NCBI GenBank assembly: GCA_029210015.1
Contig: JARGOE010000014.1
Span: forward strand, 8,932 to 41,396
Length of the DNA stretch: 32,465 nt
Reading direction: 5' to 3'
Source: Vicingaceae bacterium
GTDB taxonomy: Bacteria > Bacteroidota > Bacteroidia > Flavobacteriales_E > Vicingaceae
Positions 1 through 8,712 of the stretch are shown here, one piece after another. Numbering within the stretch: position 1 is the first letter of the stretch; each line of letters starts with the position of its first letter. The notes under the pieces were generated by a model. That model was not told where the DNA came from, did not search any database, and worked only from the letters and a program-made list of their open reading frames with translations. The position numbers were made by a program, and so were the translations under genes.

Positions 1-257
1 AGGTCGAAATGAATTTCTTCCATACATAAATCATCGCCTTTTCCAATTAGGTGAGAGAATTGGCAGAATAACTCATAAGTCCAGAAATCAGAATTCTTTT
101 GAGCTAAGATTACATCATCAAAAATAAACCCTTTGAAAATAAAAGCAACAACAGTAAAAACTAAAATAACTGCAGCAGAACGCACTAAATGCCATCTTAA
201 CACCTCTAGGTGTTCAAGAAAAGACATGTCTCCTTTACTTTTTTCTTCTTTGCTCAT
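1..257 (-). CDS. tatC: Sec-independent protein translocase TatC, N-terminal part (runs off the window edge)
   Basis: Not in the ORF track. Reverse translation from the CAT at 255-257 gives MSKEEKSKGDMSFLEHLEVLRWHLVRSAAVILVFTVVAFIFKGFIFDDVILAQKNSDFWTYELFCQ..., with the TatC signature MSFLEHLEVLRWHLVRS. Confidence 0.9.
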   Translation of the reverse strand, partial: MSKEEKSKGDMSFLEHLEVLRWHLVRSAAVILVFTVVAFIFKGFIFDDVILAQKNSDFWTYELFCQFSHLIGKGDDLCMEEIHFD

Positions 258-306
258 TAAGAGACAAATTTAGTTAAATAGTTTTGATTCCGATTTATCG
301 AAAAGT

Positions 307-1383
307 CTAATAAAAACGCTTGTCTTTGGTTAGTTTAATATCGCTTACAAATTGTTTAATTTCTTGCTCGTCTTGTTTTTTACAAACCAATAAAATATTG
401 TCTGATTCAACAACGATATAATCTTTTAAACCTTGTAATACTACCAACTTATTTTTAGGAACATTAACAATGTTTCCTTTAGACTCATATAGCATTACAT
501 TTTTGCCAACTACTGCATTTTTGTTTTCATCAAGTGGTAGGTGAGTGTAAATAGAACCCCAAGTTCCTAAATCGCTCCAACCAATATCAGCACTAATTAC
601 ATGTACATTTTTGGATTTTTCCATAATGCCGTAATCAATAGAAATATTCTTGCAAGTAGAGTAAGCTTCTTTAATAAAAGCCTCTTCTTCAGAAGTGTTG
701 TATTTTCCTTCACCAGCACTAAAAATTTGATGCATCGTAGGTAATAGTGTTTCAAATGCTATGTTGATACTTTTTAAACTCCAAACAAACATTCCAGAAT
801 TCCAACAAAAATCTCCGCTGTCAATAAATTGTTTAGCCAACTCTAAGTTGGGTTTTTCTGTAAAGGTTTTTACTTTTTTAATGTCTTCCTCAGTATCATC
901 AAATTGAATATAACCGTAACCAGTATCTGGTCTTGTAGGCGTAATTCCTAAAGTAAATAAAGCATCATTTTTTGCAGTGTAATCTAAAGCCATATTGATT
1001 ACTCTAACAAACTCATCTTCTTTTAAAATAAGATGATCTGCAGGTGCAACAACAATATTGGCATTAGGGTTTTTAGCTGCTATTTTAAAATTAGCATAAG
1101 CAATACAAGGCGCAGTGTTTCTTCTGCTAGGCTCACACACCACTTGCTCATCATTTAAATTTGGTAGTTGCTCAAAAGTTAATTCTCGGTAAATATCATT
1201 GGTAACAATGTAAATGTTTTCTTCTGGACAGATGCGTTTTAAGCGGTTGTATGTTTGTTGTATTAATGTTTCGCCAGTTCCTAAAATATCTAAAAATTGT
1301 TTAGGGTGCTGGGTTCTGCTCATAGGCCAAAACCTACTTCCTATACCACCAGCCATTATTACGCAATAATTATTTTGATTCAT
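307..1383 (-). CDS. manC: Mannose-1-phosphate guanylyltransferase (sugar nucleotidyltransferase)
   Basis: N-terminal VIMAGGIGSRFWPMSRTQHPKQFLDI nucleotidyltransferase motif; FTEKPNLELAKQF; GWSDLGTWGSIY. Confidence 0.92.
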   Translation of the reverse strand: MNQNNYCVIMAGGIGSRFWPMSRTQHPKQFLDILGTGETLIQQTYNRLKRICPEENIYIVTNDIYRELTFEQLPNLNDEQVVCEPSRRNTAPCIAYANFKIAAKNPNANIVVAPADHLILKEDEFVRVINMALDYTAKNDALFTLGITPTRPDTGYGYIQFDDTEEDIKKVKTFTEKPNLELAKQFIDSGDFCWNSGMFVWSLKSINIAFETLLPTMHQIFSAGEGKYNTSEEEAFIKEAYSTCKNISIDYGIMEKSKNVHVISADIGWSDLGTWGSIYTHLPLDENKNAVVGKNVMLYESKGNIVNVPKNKLVVLQGLKDYIVVESDNILLVCKKQDEQEIKQFVSDIKLTKDKRFY

Positions 1384-1384
1384 T

Positions 1385-2680
1385 TTATACTTGTTTTAAC
1401 TTGCTCAATGCTGTTTCTAAATTAGCAAAAAGCTCATCAATTTCTTCAAAAGCTGAAGTTCCTACTGAAAGTCTGTACCAGGGGGATTTACGAGAAGCAC
1501 CAAAAGCGTAAAAAGGAACAATAGCTAAACCTGCTTCATCTAACAAATATTGAGTTACTTCTTCAGTTGTATTTAAAACAGTTCCATCTTCAGTTTGGTG
1601 CTTTGTTAAATCAAACTTAACAGTTAAATATATAGCCGCTTGTGGGGGAATAGCATCTACTTGAAATCCTTTCCCTTTCAAGTCAATCATGCCTTTGTAA
1701 AATGAAGTTAATCTTTTACTGATATTATTTTTAAATTTGAAAAGGTAATCTTCAATTTGTTCGTTATTGTCTAAGTAATTAGCTGAAGCTACTTGTTCTG
1801 CTTTAGGTGCCCAAGCACCTACATGACTTAAAATAGCTTTCATTTTATTCATTATTTTTTGTGGACCAAAAGCCCAACCAACTCTAACTCCTGTAGCAGC
1901 AAATGCTTTAGACATTCCATCAATATAAATCGTGTATCGTTTCATATCAGAATTAATTGAAACGGGATCGTAATGTCTAGTTTCTCCATGAGTTAGGGTC
2001 CAATAAATTTGGTCAAACATTAAGTAAACAGGCTTTCTACTGTCACCACGTTTTTTATTTTCTTCTAAGATTAAGTCGCAAATTTCGGCTAAACCGTTTT
2101 CAGTAAAAACAGTTCCTGTAGGATTTAATGGAGAGCAAACTGCAATCAAGTTTGCCTCAGAAATGTATGGTTTAATATCTGCAGCTGATGGCATAAAGTT
2201 GTTTTCAGCTGTAGCTTCAATAAACTTTTGTTTACAGTGAGATAAATGACTGTAATGATTATTGTTCCATGATGGAACAGGAAATACTACGGTATCTCCC
2301 GGATCTAAAATGGTTTGGTAAGTTGCATAAATTAATGGTCTTGCACCACCAGAAATCAAAATTTGATCAGCACTATATTCTAATCCACCATTCACATGTA
2401 GAAAATGTGAAACTGATTCTCTTAGTTCTTGAATTCCGTTTGCAGCAGGGTAATTAGTTTCATCATTTTGGTAAGCCTTTATAATTTCCTCTTTCAATTC
2501 AGATGGAATAGGAAAAATATTAGGATTAAAATCACCAATAGTAAGATTGTAGATTTTTTCTCCATTTTTAATTTTTTCTTTAACCTCTCCAGCTAATTTA
2601 ATTATTTCAGAACCTACTAAGTTTTCGGCCATTTCTGATACACGTTGATTTACAATGGGATCCAATAATGATTCGTTCAT
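1385..2680 (-). CDS. Pyridoxal-phosphate-dependent class I/II aminotransferase
   Basis: Fold type I aminotransferase motifs: SPLNPTGTVF, PLP-lysine region IYIDGMSKAFAATGVRVGWAFGP, YRLSVG near the C-terminus. Confidence 0.9.
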   Translation of the reverse strand: MNESLLDPIVNQRVSEMAENLVGSEIIKLAGEVKEKIKNGEKIYNLTIGDFNPNIFPIPSELKEEIIKAYQNDETNYPAANGIQELRESVSHFLHVNGGLEYSADQILISGGARPLIYATYQTILDPGDTVVFPVPSWNNNHYSHLSHCKQKFIEATAENNFMPSAADIKPYISEANLIAVCSPLNPTGTVFTENGLAEICDLILEENKKRGDSRKPVYLMFDQIYWTLTHGETRHYDPVSINSDMKRYTIYIDGMSKAFAATGVRVGWAFGPQKIMNKMKAILSHVGAWAPKAEQVASANYLDNNEQIEDYLFKFKNNISKRLTSFYKGMIDLKGKGFQVDAIPPQAAIYLTVKFDLTKHQTEDGTVLNTTEEVTQYLLDEAGLAIVPFYAFGASRKSPWYRLSVGTSAFEEIDELFANLETALSKLKQV

Positions 2681-2703
2681 TTTACTACAATTTTTAGTTA
2701 TTG

Positions 2704-2711
2704 CGAAGGTA
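2704..2711 (-). promoter_or_regulatory. Candidate Bacteroidetes -7 element (TACCTTCG) upstream of the aminotransferase gene
   Basis: Minus strand reads TACCTTCG, one mismatch to TAnnTTTG, about 25 bp before the ATG at 2680. Confidence 0.4.
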
Positions 2712-2786
2712 ATTAAAACACATTTGCCACTTGGAATAATCGCTGAGATTAGTTATTAACAAGGCGTTGAATTAGTTAATAAGCTA

Positions 2787-3398
2787 CTAATCAACAATCA
2801 AAACATCAGCAACACCATTAATCAAGTATTGTTTTTTTGTGTTGATTTCTTTGCAAAAATATCGGGTTCTTCGTTTTTTACCTTTGATAAAAATTCTTTT
2901 GCCGTTTAATGTGAATTTGGTTCCTTCAGGCAAATAAGAAAGCATGATTAAATCAGAAGGTGCATCATATTTTTTTAATTCAGATATTAGTTTAGCATCT
3001 CTGGCTGAAGAAGCAGCTGGATTTTTCATATGTTGTTCTAACACTGATTTTAATGGTTCTGGGAAAATACCTTTTTGCAATAATATTTGCATCAATTTGC
3101 TAAACTCTGTTTTCCATTCTATACCATGAGCTTTAGCTTTATGTTTGTGGTTATGCCAAACTAAAAGGTGGGCAAATTCATGTGTAAGAGTAATTAAAAA
3201 AGCATATTGATTGAGATTTGAGTTAACACTAATCTTAGGAGATCCACCTTTTAAAGATGCTCTAAAATCACCAAACTTTGTTGCTCTTTTTTTTGTGATT
3301 TTTAGTTCGAATGGTCGTTGATCAAACCATTTATGAAGTACTGACAAACTATTTTCGGGAACGTATTCTTTTAGTATGTTGAAGTTGTGGGTTATCAC
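2787..3398 (-). CDS. SprT-like domain zinc metalloprotease-like protein
   Basis: HEFAHLLVWHNHKHKAKAHGIEWK contains HExxH with SprT context. GTG start overlaps the feoB TGA stop as GTGA. Confidence 0.82.
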   Translation of the reverse strand: MITHNFNILKEYVPENSLSVLHKWFDQRPFELKITKKRATKFGDFRASLKGGSPKISVNSNLNQYAFLITLTHEFAHLLVWHNHKHKAKAHGIEWKTEFSKLMQILLQKGIFPEPLKSVLEQHMKNPAASSARDAKLISELKKYDAPSDLIMLSYLPEGTKFTLNGKRIFIKGKKRRTRYFCKEINTKKQYLINGVADVLIVD

Positions 3399-5323
3399 GA
3401 AAATATAGTGTAAATCACAAAGCTACCAATATATGCTAAAGCCCCCATATAAATAATTTGGATAATAGGCCATTTTATAGACTTTGTTTCACGATACACA
3501 ATGGCTAATGTTGCCATACATTGCATGGCAAAAACATAAAATATTAGTAATGATAATGTAGTAGCTGTAGTGTAAAGTTTTCCTCCATCAGCATTTTTAG
3601 CTTCCATCATTTTTTGTCGAATAGATTTTGTGTTGTCTTCATCTCCAACACTATACAGTGTTGCCATCGTTCCAACAAAAACTTCTCGTGCAGCAAAAGA
3701 AGTAACTAACGAAATACCAATTTTCCAATCGTATCCTAGTGGTTTTATTGTAGGCTCAATAGTCTTTCCAATAATTCCTGCATAAGAGGCCTCTAGTTTT
3801 TCTGAAGCAATTTTTGAGGATAGTTCATCTTTATCTAATTGTTGTTCGTTTTGAACATACTTTTTATCAATTTCTTCAAATGTATCTCCTGGGCCATAAG
3901 AAGATAAGACCCACAACAGAATTGATATGGCAATGATGATTTTTCCAGCATCAAATAAAAATATTTTTACTTTACTTACGATTTCTATCCCAACATTTTT
4001 CCATCTTGGTGCTCGATAAATAGGCATTTCTAGAGTGAAAGCACTTTGTTGTTTAGCTTTAATCAGCCATTTCATTAATAGGGCAGAAAGTAACGCTGTT
4101 ACAAAACCTAAAAGATAGAGACTTAGCACTAATAGTCCTTGAAGGTTAAAAATACTAATAGTACTATCTTCAGAAACAATTAGTGCGATTAATATCGTAT
4201 ATACGGGAATTCGTGCCGAGCAGCTCATTAAAGGAGCTACCATTATAGTTATTAGTCTTTCTTTAGGGTTTCCGATAGTTCTTGCGCTCATAATTGCAGG
4301 CACAGCACAGGCAGTACTACTTAATAAGGGGATAATTGATTTTCCGTTTAATCCAAATATGCGTAATATTCTATCCATTAAAAAACTTACTCGAGCCATA
4401 TAACCAGTGTCTTCTAGAATAGTGATAAAGGCAAAAAGTATGGCTATTTGTGGGACAAATATGACTATTCCGCCTAATCCTGCAATAACTCCATTAACCA
4501 ATAAGTCATTTAAAACTCCTTCGGGTAAGTTGGTAGCTACAAAATCACTTAACCATATAAATCCACTCTCAATTAAGTCCATTGGGTAAGATGACCAGGA
4601 AAAGATTGCTTGAAAAATGATAAAAAGTAAAATCAAAAAGATTAAATAACCATAAATTTTATGAGTTAATATATTGTCAATTTTCTTGGTTAGGAGATAT
4701 GATTTATTTTCTCCCTTGTTAGTCACACAATCATTTAAAATAGTATCGATTTTTTTAAATCGAAGCATTGTGTCGTCAATAGTGTTGTTATTGCTTTCAG
4801 TTAAGAAAGGAGTAGGATTTACTTGATAGTTTGTTATACTCTCTTTTAACTTGTTAATTCCCTTACCTAATCGAGCATTAATTGGAATAACAGGGCATCC
4901 AAGTGATGCAGCTAATTTTTCTAAGTTGATTTCTTGCTTGTTTTTATACAAGAGATCCATCATGTTTAATCCTAAAATTACTTGCTTACCTTCATCAATA
5001 ATTTGAGAACAAAGCAGTAAGTTTCTTTTAAGATTAGTAACATCAGCAACAAATACAATTAAGTCATTATTTGTTGTATCTGAAATATAATTGCGAGTTA
5101 TTTTTTCATCTTCAGAGTTAGGGTTTAAGCTATATGCCCCAGGTAAATCAATAACATTATATTTCGTATCATTAATTTTAAAATAACCTGTTTTTTTATC
5201 TACAGTAACTCCTGGAAAATTTCCAACTTTTTGATTTAAACCAGTTAGTAAGTTGAAAAGTGTGCTTTTTCCAGTGTTTGGATTACCAACTAAAACAATA
5301 TTTGTATCTGAAATATCTGACAA
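3395..5323 (-). CDS. feoB: Ferrous iron transport protein B (G-protein coupled Fe2+ transporter)
   Basis: GNPNTGKSTLFN G1, DLPGAYSL G3, GLNMMD G4, then a multi-TM core with CAVPAIMSARTI and SCSARIPVY. TTG start; directly downstream of feoA. Confidence 0.96.
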   Translation of the reverse strand: MSDISDTNIVLVGNPNTGKSTLFNLLTGLNQKVGNFPGVTVDKKTGYFKINDTKYNVIDLPGAYSLNPNSEDEKITRNYISDTTNNDLIVFVADVTNLKRNLLLCSQIIDEGKQVILGLNMMDLLYKNKQEINLEKLAASLGCPVIPINARLGKGINKLKESITNYQVNPTPFLTESNNNTIDDTMLRFKKIDTILNDCVTNKGENKSYLLTKKIDNILTHKIYGYLIFLILLFIIFQAIFSWSSYPMDLIESGFIWLSDFVATNLPEGVLNDLLVNGVIAGLGGIVIFVPQIAILFAFITILEDTGYMARVSFLMDRILRIFGLNGKSIIPLLSSTACAVPAIMSARTIGNPKERLITIMVAPLMSCSARIPVYTILIALIVSEDSTISIFNLQGLLVLSLYLLGFVTALLSALLMKWLIKAKQQSAFTLEMPIYRAPRWKNVGIEIVSKVKIFLFDAGKIIIAISILLWVLSSYGPGDTFEEIDKKYVQNEQQLDKDELSSKIASEKLEASYAGIIGKTIEPTIKPLGYDWKIGISLVTSFAAREVFVGTMATLYSVGDEDNTKSIRQKMMEAKNADGGKLYTTATTLSLLIFYVFAMQCMATLAIVYRETKSIKWPIIQIIYMGALAYIGSFVIYTIFS

Positions 5324-5326
5324 AGG

Positions 5327-5548
5327 TTATGTTTTGTTGATTTTAATTTGTTTGGCATCTTTTTTTCTGATACTGATATAGTTATCGCCAGAAGTAATTA
5401 TCATTGGATCGTTAAGTGGAGCTATACGCTCAACTTTAACCTCTTCACCTAAAATAAATCCCATAGCTAATAATTGAATAGCTAAACTTTCATCTGAAAT
5501 GCTTTCAATTATACCTTTTTCGTTTTCCTTTAGGGTGTCTAATGTCAT
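5327..5548 (-). CDS. feoA: Ferrous iron transport protein A (FeoA/SH3-like domain)
   Basis: 73 aa with FeoA pattern (LLAMGFILGEEVKVERIAPLNDPMII); adjacent to feoB. Confidence 0.9.
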   Translation of the reverse strand: MTLDTLKENEKGIIESISDESLAIQLLAMGFILGEEVKVERIAPLNDPMIITSGDNYISIRKKDAKQIKINKT

Positions 5549-5556
5549 ACTTAGTT

Positions 5557-5575
5557 ATTTAGAATTAATCTAAAT
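5557..5575. promoter_or_regulatory. 19-bp inverted repeat ATTTAGA-ATTAA-TCTAAAT, candidate metal-dependent repressor operator of feoAB
   Basis: Perfect 7-bp arms with 5-bp spacer, 9 bp from the feoA start and just downstream of a near-ideal Bacteroidetes promoter. Confidence 0.55.
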
Positions 5576-5582
5576 AGAAGTT

Positions 5583-5613
5583 CAAAAGTAAAATTAATTT
5601 TACGTTAAAGCAA
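5583..5613 (-). promoter_or_regulatory. Predicted feoAB promoter: TTG-N20-TACTTTTG
   Basis: Minus strand: TTG (plus CAA 5611-5613), 20-bp spacer, TACTTTTG (plus 5583-5590), fitting TTG-N~19-21-TAnnTTTG. Confidence 0.6.
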
Positions 5614-5642
5614 TGATTATAGTCAGAAATAAAAGCTTTTGA

Positions 5643-5786
5643 TTAAACAGGTTTTTTTGGAGTTTCGATGTTAGTCTTGCTCCATTTAGGACAAGTATTA
5701 CATCTATTTTTCTTTCTCAAAAAACAAGATGAAAGAATTAAAGAAACACTAATAAGAGTTATAATAATCTTTAATTGGTTTTTCAT
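5643..5786 (-). CDS. Small (47 aa) putative lipoprotein with CxxC motif
   Basis: Not in the ORF track. Reads MKNQLKIIITLISVSLILSSCFLRKKNRCNTCPKWSKTNIETPKKPV*: signal sequence, lipobox-like LSSC and CNTC motif. Confidence 0.7.
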   Translation of the reverse strand: MKNQLKIIITLISVSLILSSCFLRKKNRCNTCPKWSKTNIETPKKPV

Positions 5787-5867
5787 TATGTAAATATAAA
5801 AAATGCTGATGACTTATACTTTAGAAGTTCGGTAAGAAATATTTACTTTTATATTTTATTAACATAT

Positions 5868-6611
5868 ATGTTAAAAGCATTTCATCATATAGGTAAATAC
5901 TTTTTGTTATTAGCAAGAGTGTTTAAGAAGCCAGATAATTATAAATTATATGGGCGACAAACTATTAATGAAATGGTTAGCCTAGGGTTAGGTTCTTTAG
6001 GTTTAATTTCAATTATTTCATTATTTATGGGAGCTGTTGTAACATTGCAAACTGTTGCAGCTATAGATAGTCCTTTAATTCCTCTGTATACTGTTGGTTA
6101 TGCTACTAGGCAGTCATTCATTTTAGAGTTAGCTCCTACCATTATGTGTTTAATATTGGCTGGTAAAATAGGTTCTAATATTTCGTCTGAAATAGGTACT
6201 ATGCGAATTACAGAACAAATAGATGCTTTAGAAATAATGGGAGTTAATTCAGCCTCATATTTAATATTTCCCAAAATAGTAGCAGCTTTGTTCACTATTC
6301 CAATGATAGTTGTTTATAGTATGTTTTTAGGTTTAGTTGGAGGTTGGGTTGTTGGATTGTATTCGGGAATGTTAACAGTAGAAGATTATTTGTATGGGAT
6401 AAGGTGGGATTTTAAAACTTTTGATGTGATTTATGCGCTTATTAAAACATTGTTTTTTGCATTTATCATTACGAGTATTCCCTCATATCATGGATATTAC
6501 ACTAGAGGAGGTGCTTTAGAAATAGGAAAATCTAGTACTAAATCTGTTGTTTATAGTAGTATCTCTATTCTGGTGATTAATTATATTTTAACACAATTAT
6601 TATTAATATGA
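5868..6611 (+). CDS. mlaE: MlaE/YrbE-family ABC transporter permease
   Basis: SLFMGAVVTLQ, LAGKIGSNISSEIGTMRITEQIDALEIMGVNSASYLIFPKIVAALFTIP are MlaE-family hallmarks. The track start at 5775 is a TTG overlapping the divergent lipoprotein gene; the ATG at 5868 is preferred. Confidence 0.9.
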   Translation: MLKAFHHIGKYFLLLARVFKKPDNYKLYGRQTINEMVSLGLGSLGLISIISLFMGAVVTLQTVAAIDSPLIPLYTVGYATRQSFILELAPTIMCLILAGKIGSNISSEIGTMRITEQIDALEIMGVNSASYLIFPKIVAALFTIPMIVVYSMFLGLVGGWVVGLYSGMLTVEDYLYGIRWDFKTFDVIYALIKTLFFAFIITSIPSYHGYYTRGGALEIGKSSTKSVVYSSISILVINYILTQLLLI

Positions 6612-7357
6612 TAGAGGTAAAAAATATAAATAAGTCATTTGGTAAAAAGCAAATTCTTCATGACGTTTCTATTTCATTTTTGAGAGGTAAAATAAACTTG
6701 ATTATTGGAGCGAGTGGTTCTGGTAAATCTGTTTTAACTAAATGTATTGTTGGTTTGCATGAAATTGATTCTGGTTCTGTTGAGTATGATGGAAGGAATT
6801 TTTCTATTATGAATTTTAAGCAACGTAAAGCGGTTAGAAAAGAAATTGGCATGTTGTTTCAAGGGTCTGCCCTTTTTGACTCTTTAACCGTTGAAGAAAA
6901 TGTTAAGTTTCCTATGGAAATGTATACCAAACAAAGTGAAGAAGAAATTTTAGAGCGAGTTAACTTTTGTTTAAAACGCGTGCAGCTAGAAAATGCAAAT
7001 CATCTTTATCCTGCTGAATTAAGTGGAGGAATGCAAAAAAGAGCTGCACTAGCTAGGGCTATTGCTCTTAATCCTAAGTATTTGTTTTGTGATGAGCCTA
7101 ACTCTGGGTTAGATCCTCAAACGGGAATTGTTATTGATAATTTAATACAAGAGATAACACATGAGTATGATATGACTACAATTGTAATTACTCACGATAT
7201 GAATTCAGTTATGGAAACAGGTGAGAATATATCTTTTATCCATCAAGGAAATATATGGTGGACAGGGAATAAAGAAGATATTCTTAAAACTGATAATAAG
7301 GAGCTAAATGAGTTTGTTTATTCTTCTAAAATTATGCAGAAGTTTAAAGGACTTTAA
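6608..7357 (+). CDS. mlaF: MlaF-type ABC transporter ATP-binding protein
   Basis: Walker A GASGSGKS, signature LSGGMQKRAALARAI, Walker B YLFCDEPNSGLDP; ATGA overlap with the permease gene. Confidence 0.92.
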   Translation: MIEVKNINKSFGKKQILHDVSISFLRGKINLIIGASGSGKSVLTKCIVGLHEIDSGSVEYDGRNFSIMNFKQRKAVRKEIGMLFQGSALFDSLTVEENVKFPMEMYTKQSEEEILERVNFCLKRVQLENANHLYPAELSGGMQKRAALARAIALNPKYLFCDEPNSGLDPQTGIVIDNLIQEITHEYDMTTIVITHDMNSVMETGENISFIHQGNIWWTGNKEDILKTDNKELNEFVYSSKIMQKFKGL

Positions 7358-7404
7358 TCTAAGTTTTAATTAATAATAATCAATAACAATAATTTGTATA
7401 AAAG

Positions 7405-7436
7405 AAAAAGCCCGCTCTCATTGAGCGGGCTTTTTT
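7405..7436. terminator. Bidirectional intrinsic terminator between convergent genes
   Basis: AAAAA-GCCCGCTC-TCATT-GAGCGGGC-TTTTTT: perfect 8-bp GC-rich stem flanked by A-run and T-run. Confidence 0.93.
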
Positions 7437-7457
7437 ATTTTCAAAGTATAACTAATA

Positions 7458-8513
7458 TTATTTAGTTACAATCATTCTTTTAGTTAATCTTTGACCATTA
7501 GCTAATAAAGAATAGAAATAGTTTCCTGAAGAAAAATCAGAAGCATCTATTACTACATTGTAAGAACCTTTTGCTTGACTTCCGTAGTTTACGTCATGAA
7601 CTTTCTTGCCAGTCATGTCATAAACGATTAACTTAACTTCATTCATGTTTTCACTTAAGTTGTAAGAAATCGTAGTTTGATCAACAACTGGGTTAGGGAA
7701 AGCACTTAATTGCATTCCGTTATAGAAATCTTTGTCATCAATACCAACAAAAGTATCATCGATAACTGGGAATAAAGCAATGTTATTGTTTAAAGCACCA
7801 CCGAATAAATCGTTAGTTACATACCATTCGCTATTGTTAGCTGATTGGTGATAAGCTAATCTGAATCCTTCACCGTCAGCATCACAAACTAAACCGATAG
7901 TATCGTTAGCAGCTTTAACAGCAGTTGCATCCATAGTAACAGCGAAATCACTATTAATTCCAGTAACTGATGGGAAAGGAACGTATACTACATTTGGCCA
8001 AACTGTATCAGCAGCAGCAAAACCTAAAGTAGCTGAACTTAAAGCAGTACCATTTGGTCCTAAAGCTGTCATTGTAAAGTTAGGAGAAGTTCCTTCGTTT
8101 GCAGAGTTAGCAGCCATAGTCATAAGGTTAAATGTTATAGTAGAGTTTCCTCCACCAGCACCATCTTTACCAACAAACCAAGTAATTAAACCTTCAACAC
8201 CAATGTTTGCACCAAGTAAGTTTTGGTAACCTTGAGCAACATGGTTAATTTCATTTGTACTGATGTTAGTTCCGTAGACGTAACCACCACCAGTGTAACC
8301 AAAGTTCCAAACTTGAGCACCAACAGCAAATTCTGACGGTAACCAGTTTGTGTTAGGTACCCATCCAAGAGTATCATTAGCAACTTTGTTGTTGTTGTGT
8401 TTCACAGAAATAGCTTTGCTTTCTTTAGCATATGCTTTTCCTGTTTCAGAAACCTGTGCAATCGCAGCTGTTGAAAATAAAGCAGCAGCAGCTAAAATGT
8501 AAATTTTCTTCAT
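7458..8513 (-). CDS. Secreted protein with C-terminal T9SS type A sorting domain
   Basis: Signal peptide MKKIYILAAAALFSTAAIAQ; C-terminal LSAFPNPVVDQTTISYNL...VYDMTGKKV...GNYFYSLLANGQRLTKRMIVTK is canonical T9SS type A CTD. Confidence 0.92.
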   Translation of the reverse strand: MKKIYILAAAALFSTAAIAQVSETGKAYAKESKAISVKHNNNKVANDTLGWVPNTNWLPSEFAVGAQVWNFGYTGGGYVYGTNISTNEINHVAQGYQNLLGANIGVEGLITWFVGKDGAGGGNSTITFNLMTMAANSANEGTSPNFTMTALGPNGTALSSATLGFAAADTVWPNVVYVPFPSVTGINSDFAVTMDATAVKAANDTIGLVCDADGEGFRLAYHQSANNSEWYVTNDLFGGALNNNIALFPVIDDTFVGIDDKDFYNGMQLSAFPNPVVDQTTISYNLSENMNEVKLIVYDMTGKKVHDVNYGSQAKGSYNVVIDASDFSSGNYFYSLLANGQRLTKRMIVTK

Positions 8514-8538
8514 AGTTATAAATTTTAATTAGTTTATG

Positions 8539-8546
8539 CAAAAATA
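8539..8546 (-). promoter_or_regulatory. Candidate -7 element TATTTTTG upstream of the T9SS cargo gene
   Basis: Plus CAAAAATA equals minus TATTTTTG, a perfect TAnnTTTG match 25 bp before the ATG. No clear -33 TTG seen. Confidence 0.5.
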
Positions 8547-8652
8547 CAAAAAATAATAATTGAATAATAACCTAAAGGTAACTTTTGAGTGCTAAATTTA
8601 GTTAACGGTTAAATTTTTAGTCAATTTGTGTATTTGAGTTATATTAGTAATA

Positions 8653-8682
8653 AAAATAGGCCTAATTTCTTAGGCCTATTTT
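8653..8682 (-). terminator. Intrinsic terminator downstream of gcvP
   Basis: AAAATAGGCCTAA-TTTC-TTAGGCCTATTTT: 13-bp perfect stem, located after the gcvP stop on the minus strand. Confidence 0.8.
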
Positions 8683-8712
8683 ACATTATTGTTTATGTTA
8701 CATTAAGAAATT

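Noticed and set aside
2269-2457. Short plus-strand ORF inside the aminotransferase gene
   Set aside because: Antisense shadow ORF. The same reasoning applies to 2944-3129, 4407-4589, 6098-6295, 6658-6852, 9608-9790, 12873-13088, 22462-22683 and 28668-28877.
2753-2782. Inverted repeat TTATTAAC/GTTAATAA between the SprT-like gene and the aminotransferase
   Set aside because: AT-only 8-bp arms with a 14-nt loop and no T-run; too weak to call a terminator or operator.
8186-8383. 65-aa out-of-frame ORF inside the T9SS cargo gene
   Set aside because: Alternative frame on the same strand with no independent features.
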